From NCBI GenBank assembly GCA_946886805.1, contig CAMPJM010000277.1, forward strand, positions 1-5,873: DNA of 5,873 nt, written 5' to 3'. Origin of the DNA: an uncultured Flammeovirgaceae bacterium. GTDB lineage: Bacteria > Bacteroidota > Bacteroidia > Cytophagales > Cyclobacteriaceae. How positions within the stretch are numbered: the stretch's first letter is position 1; each line of letters starts with the position of its first letter. The notes below the pieces were generated by a model, which saw only the letters and a program-made list of their open reading frames with translations, searched no databases and had not been told where the DNA came from. A program made the position numbers and the translations under genes. Below are positions 5,088-5,873 of this stretch, one piece after another.

Positions 5088-5720
5088 ATGGCGGCAAAAA
5101 AAATTAAAACCCTCGTTTTTGACTTGGGAGGGGTTATTATTAATTTAGACACACATGCCTCGCTAAGGGCATTGGAGGCACTAATGGGCCTGGACAGCGA
5201 TTCTTCTCCAAAGGACCTAGAACATGAAATATTTTTGCAATATGAAAAGGGCAATTTTGACGACGCTACTTTCAGAGCTGCTCTTAATAAGGCTTATCAA
5301 TTTAAAGAGGATGTAACGGATCAACATACAGATGAGGCCTGGAATAAAATGTTGCTGGACATTCCCATGGAGCGGATTAACTTGCTCAGGAGCTTAAGAA
5401 AGAAATACCCACTTTATCTTTTGAGCAATACCAATTTTATCCATATCGAAAAAGTAAACGAAATATTGGAAACCCAAACAGGAGTAAAAAATCTCAAAGA
5501 CCTCTTTGATAAAATTTACTATTCCTTTGAAATGAACATGCGAAAGCCGGACCTGGAGATATTTGAGTTCGTTTTAAACGACAACAACCTTGATCCTGAA
5601 GAGACCTTATTTATTGATGATAACCTCCACAATATACAGGGAGCTGCGCAGTTGAACATACAGACTTTACATGTAACGGGTCCAGATATTTTATTTGATT
5701 ATTTTAAGGATGAAGTTTAA
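5088..5720 (+). CDS. HAD-superfamily phosphatase, YihX-like
   Basis: A 210-residue cytosolic hydrolase, the usual length for this group. Motif I is FDLGGV with nucleophile Asp12; motif II is LLSNTN (Ser113, Asn114); the motif III Lys is in MRKPD (Lys153); motif IV is FIDDN (Asp177, Asp178). Residues ~20-95 form the helical cap that sets substrate choice (QYEKGNFDDATF). The order and wording (SNTN, MRKPD, FIDDN..NI.GA..L) match E. coli YihX, an alpha-glucose-1-phosphatase, so a small phosphorylated substrate such as a sugar phosphate is likely but not proven. The position two after the nucleophile is Gly, not the usual Asp; YihX shares this. The ATG at 5088 follows an A-rich leader without a Shine-Dalgarno site, normal here. 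Its stop overlaps the next gene by 11 bases, implying one transcript. Confidence 0.92.
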   Translation: MAAKKIKTLVFDLGGVIINLDTHASLRALEALMGLDSDSSPKDLEHEIFLQYEKGNFDDATFRAALNKAYQFKEDVTDQHTDEAWNKMLLDIPMERINLLRSLRKKYPLYLLSNTNFIHIEKVNEILETQTGVKNLKDLFDKIYYSFEMNMRKPDLEIFEFVLNDNNLDPEETLFIDDNLHNIQGAAQLNIQTLHVTGPDILFDYFKDEV

Positions 5721-5873
5721 TAAAACACCTATTATCCAAGCAATATTATTTATTTTAACAATTTTAGGGACCACCATGGTGGGGGCGCAATATATCATAA
5801 ACCGTCCTTTGGAGTTTACAGATGGGGTTTCATTTTGGGCCTACTTTTCTGTAGGTTTTTATTATTCTATTCC
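5710..5873 (+). CDS. Membrane protein, probable site-2 protease (M50) family, N-terminal part
   Basis: The frame opens at ATG 5710, inside the last codons of the HAD gene, and runs 54 codons to the window edge. It begins MKFNKTP, then a hydrophobic helix (about residues 8-28, ending in GAQYI), a short polar stretch with NRPLEFTDG, and a second hydrophobic segment, FWAYFSVGFYYSIP. In Bacteroidota site-2-protease-like proteins a segment ending YSIP directly precedes the zinc motif HEFGH, which would fall just beyond the window. Such enzymes cut membrane proteins within the bilayer. The catalytic residues are not visible, so the family call is from the N-terminal pattern. The 11-base overlap suggests translational coupling with the phosphatase. 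Confidence 0.65.
   Translation, partial: MKFNKTPIIQAILFILTILGTTMVGAQYIINRPLEFTDGVSFWAYFSVGFYYSI

Noticed and set aside
1..5873. CRISPR array, rRNA or insertion sequence
   Set aside because: No regularly spaced repeats, no rRNA-like sequence, and no transposase or terminal inverted repeats with target duplication were seen.

Overview
The window looks like chromosomal DNA of a Bacteroidota bacterium, most likely a marine member of the Flavobacteriia. Four things point there: A/T-rich sequence with lipoprotein-type genes that lack clear Shine-Dalgarno sites, promoter-like pairs of the TTTG / TAnnTTTG type, a lipoprotein whose C-terminus matches the ExbD tail typical of this phylum, and an S1-family sulfatase of the kind used on marine sulfated polysaccharides.

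Left part (1-4292), an accessory-looking run with every gene on the + strand and each followed by its own A/T-rich spacer. It holds the last 43 codons of a HigA-type antitoxin (1-132) and an exported HExxH zinc metallopeptidase with an N-terminal beta-sandwich-like domain, broken by one missing base near 1197 (201-1549). Next comes a 310-residue lipoprotein of unknown function whose last ~110 residues resemble the periplasmic domain of ExbD but without the ExbD membrane helix (1692-2624). An intact iduronate-2-sulfatase-like S1 sulfatase with a CAPSR maturation motif closes the run (2784-4292). A diverged ~30-base repeat starts 4 and 11 bases after the stops of the first and third genes, and a weaker relative lies 32 bases after the second. 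The genes are functionally unrelated, so this reads as an assembled array rather than one operon.

Middle (4293-5087), almost 800 bases without an intact protein gene. It contains inverted repeats (notably ACAACGCCTA / TAGGCGTTGT, 75 bases apart), a possible 55-codon gene remnant on the minus strand, a bulged hairpin, a strong rho-independent terminator and a complete minus-strand tRNA with anticodon CAT and an encoded CCA end. The 3' end of the tRNA faces the accessory genes, the usual geometry for an island inserted at a tRNA, although no attachment-site duplicate or integrase is visible.

Right part (5007-5873), ordinary-looking housekeeping DNA: a compact region with overlapping divergent promoter candidates, then a YihX-like HAD phosphatase (5088-5720) whose stop overlaps by 11 bases the start of a membrane protein that looks like a site-2 protease (5710 to the window end).

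The two most notable items are the ExbD-tailed lipoprotein and the gene-following repeats. No complete new multi-gene system can be demonstrated from this window alone.
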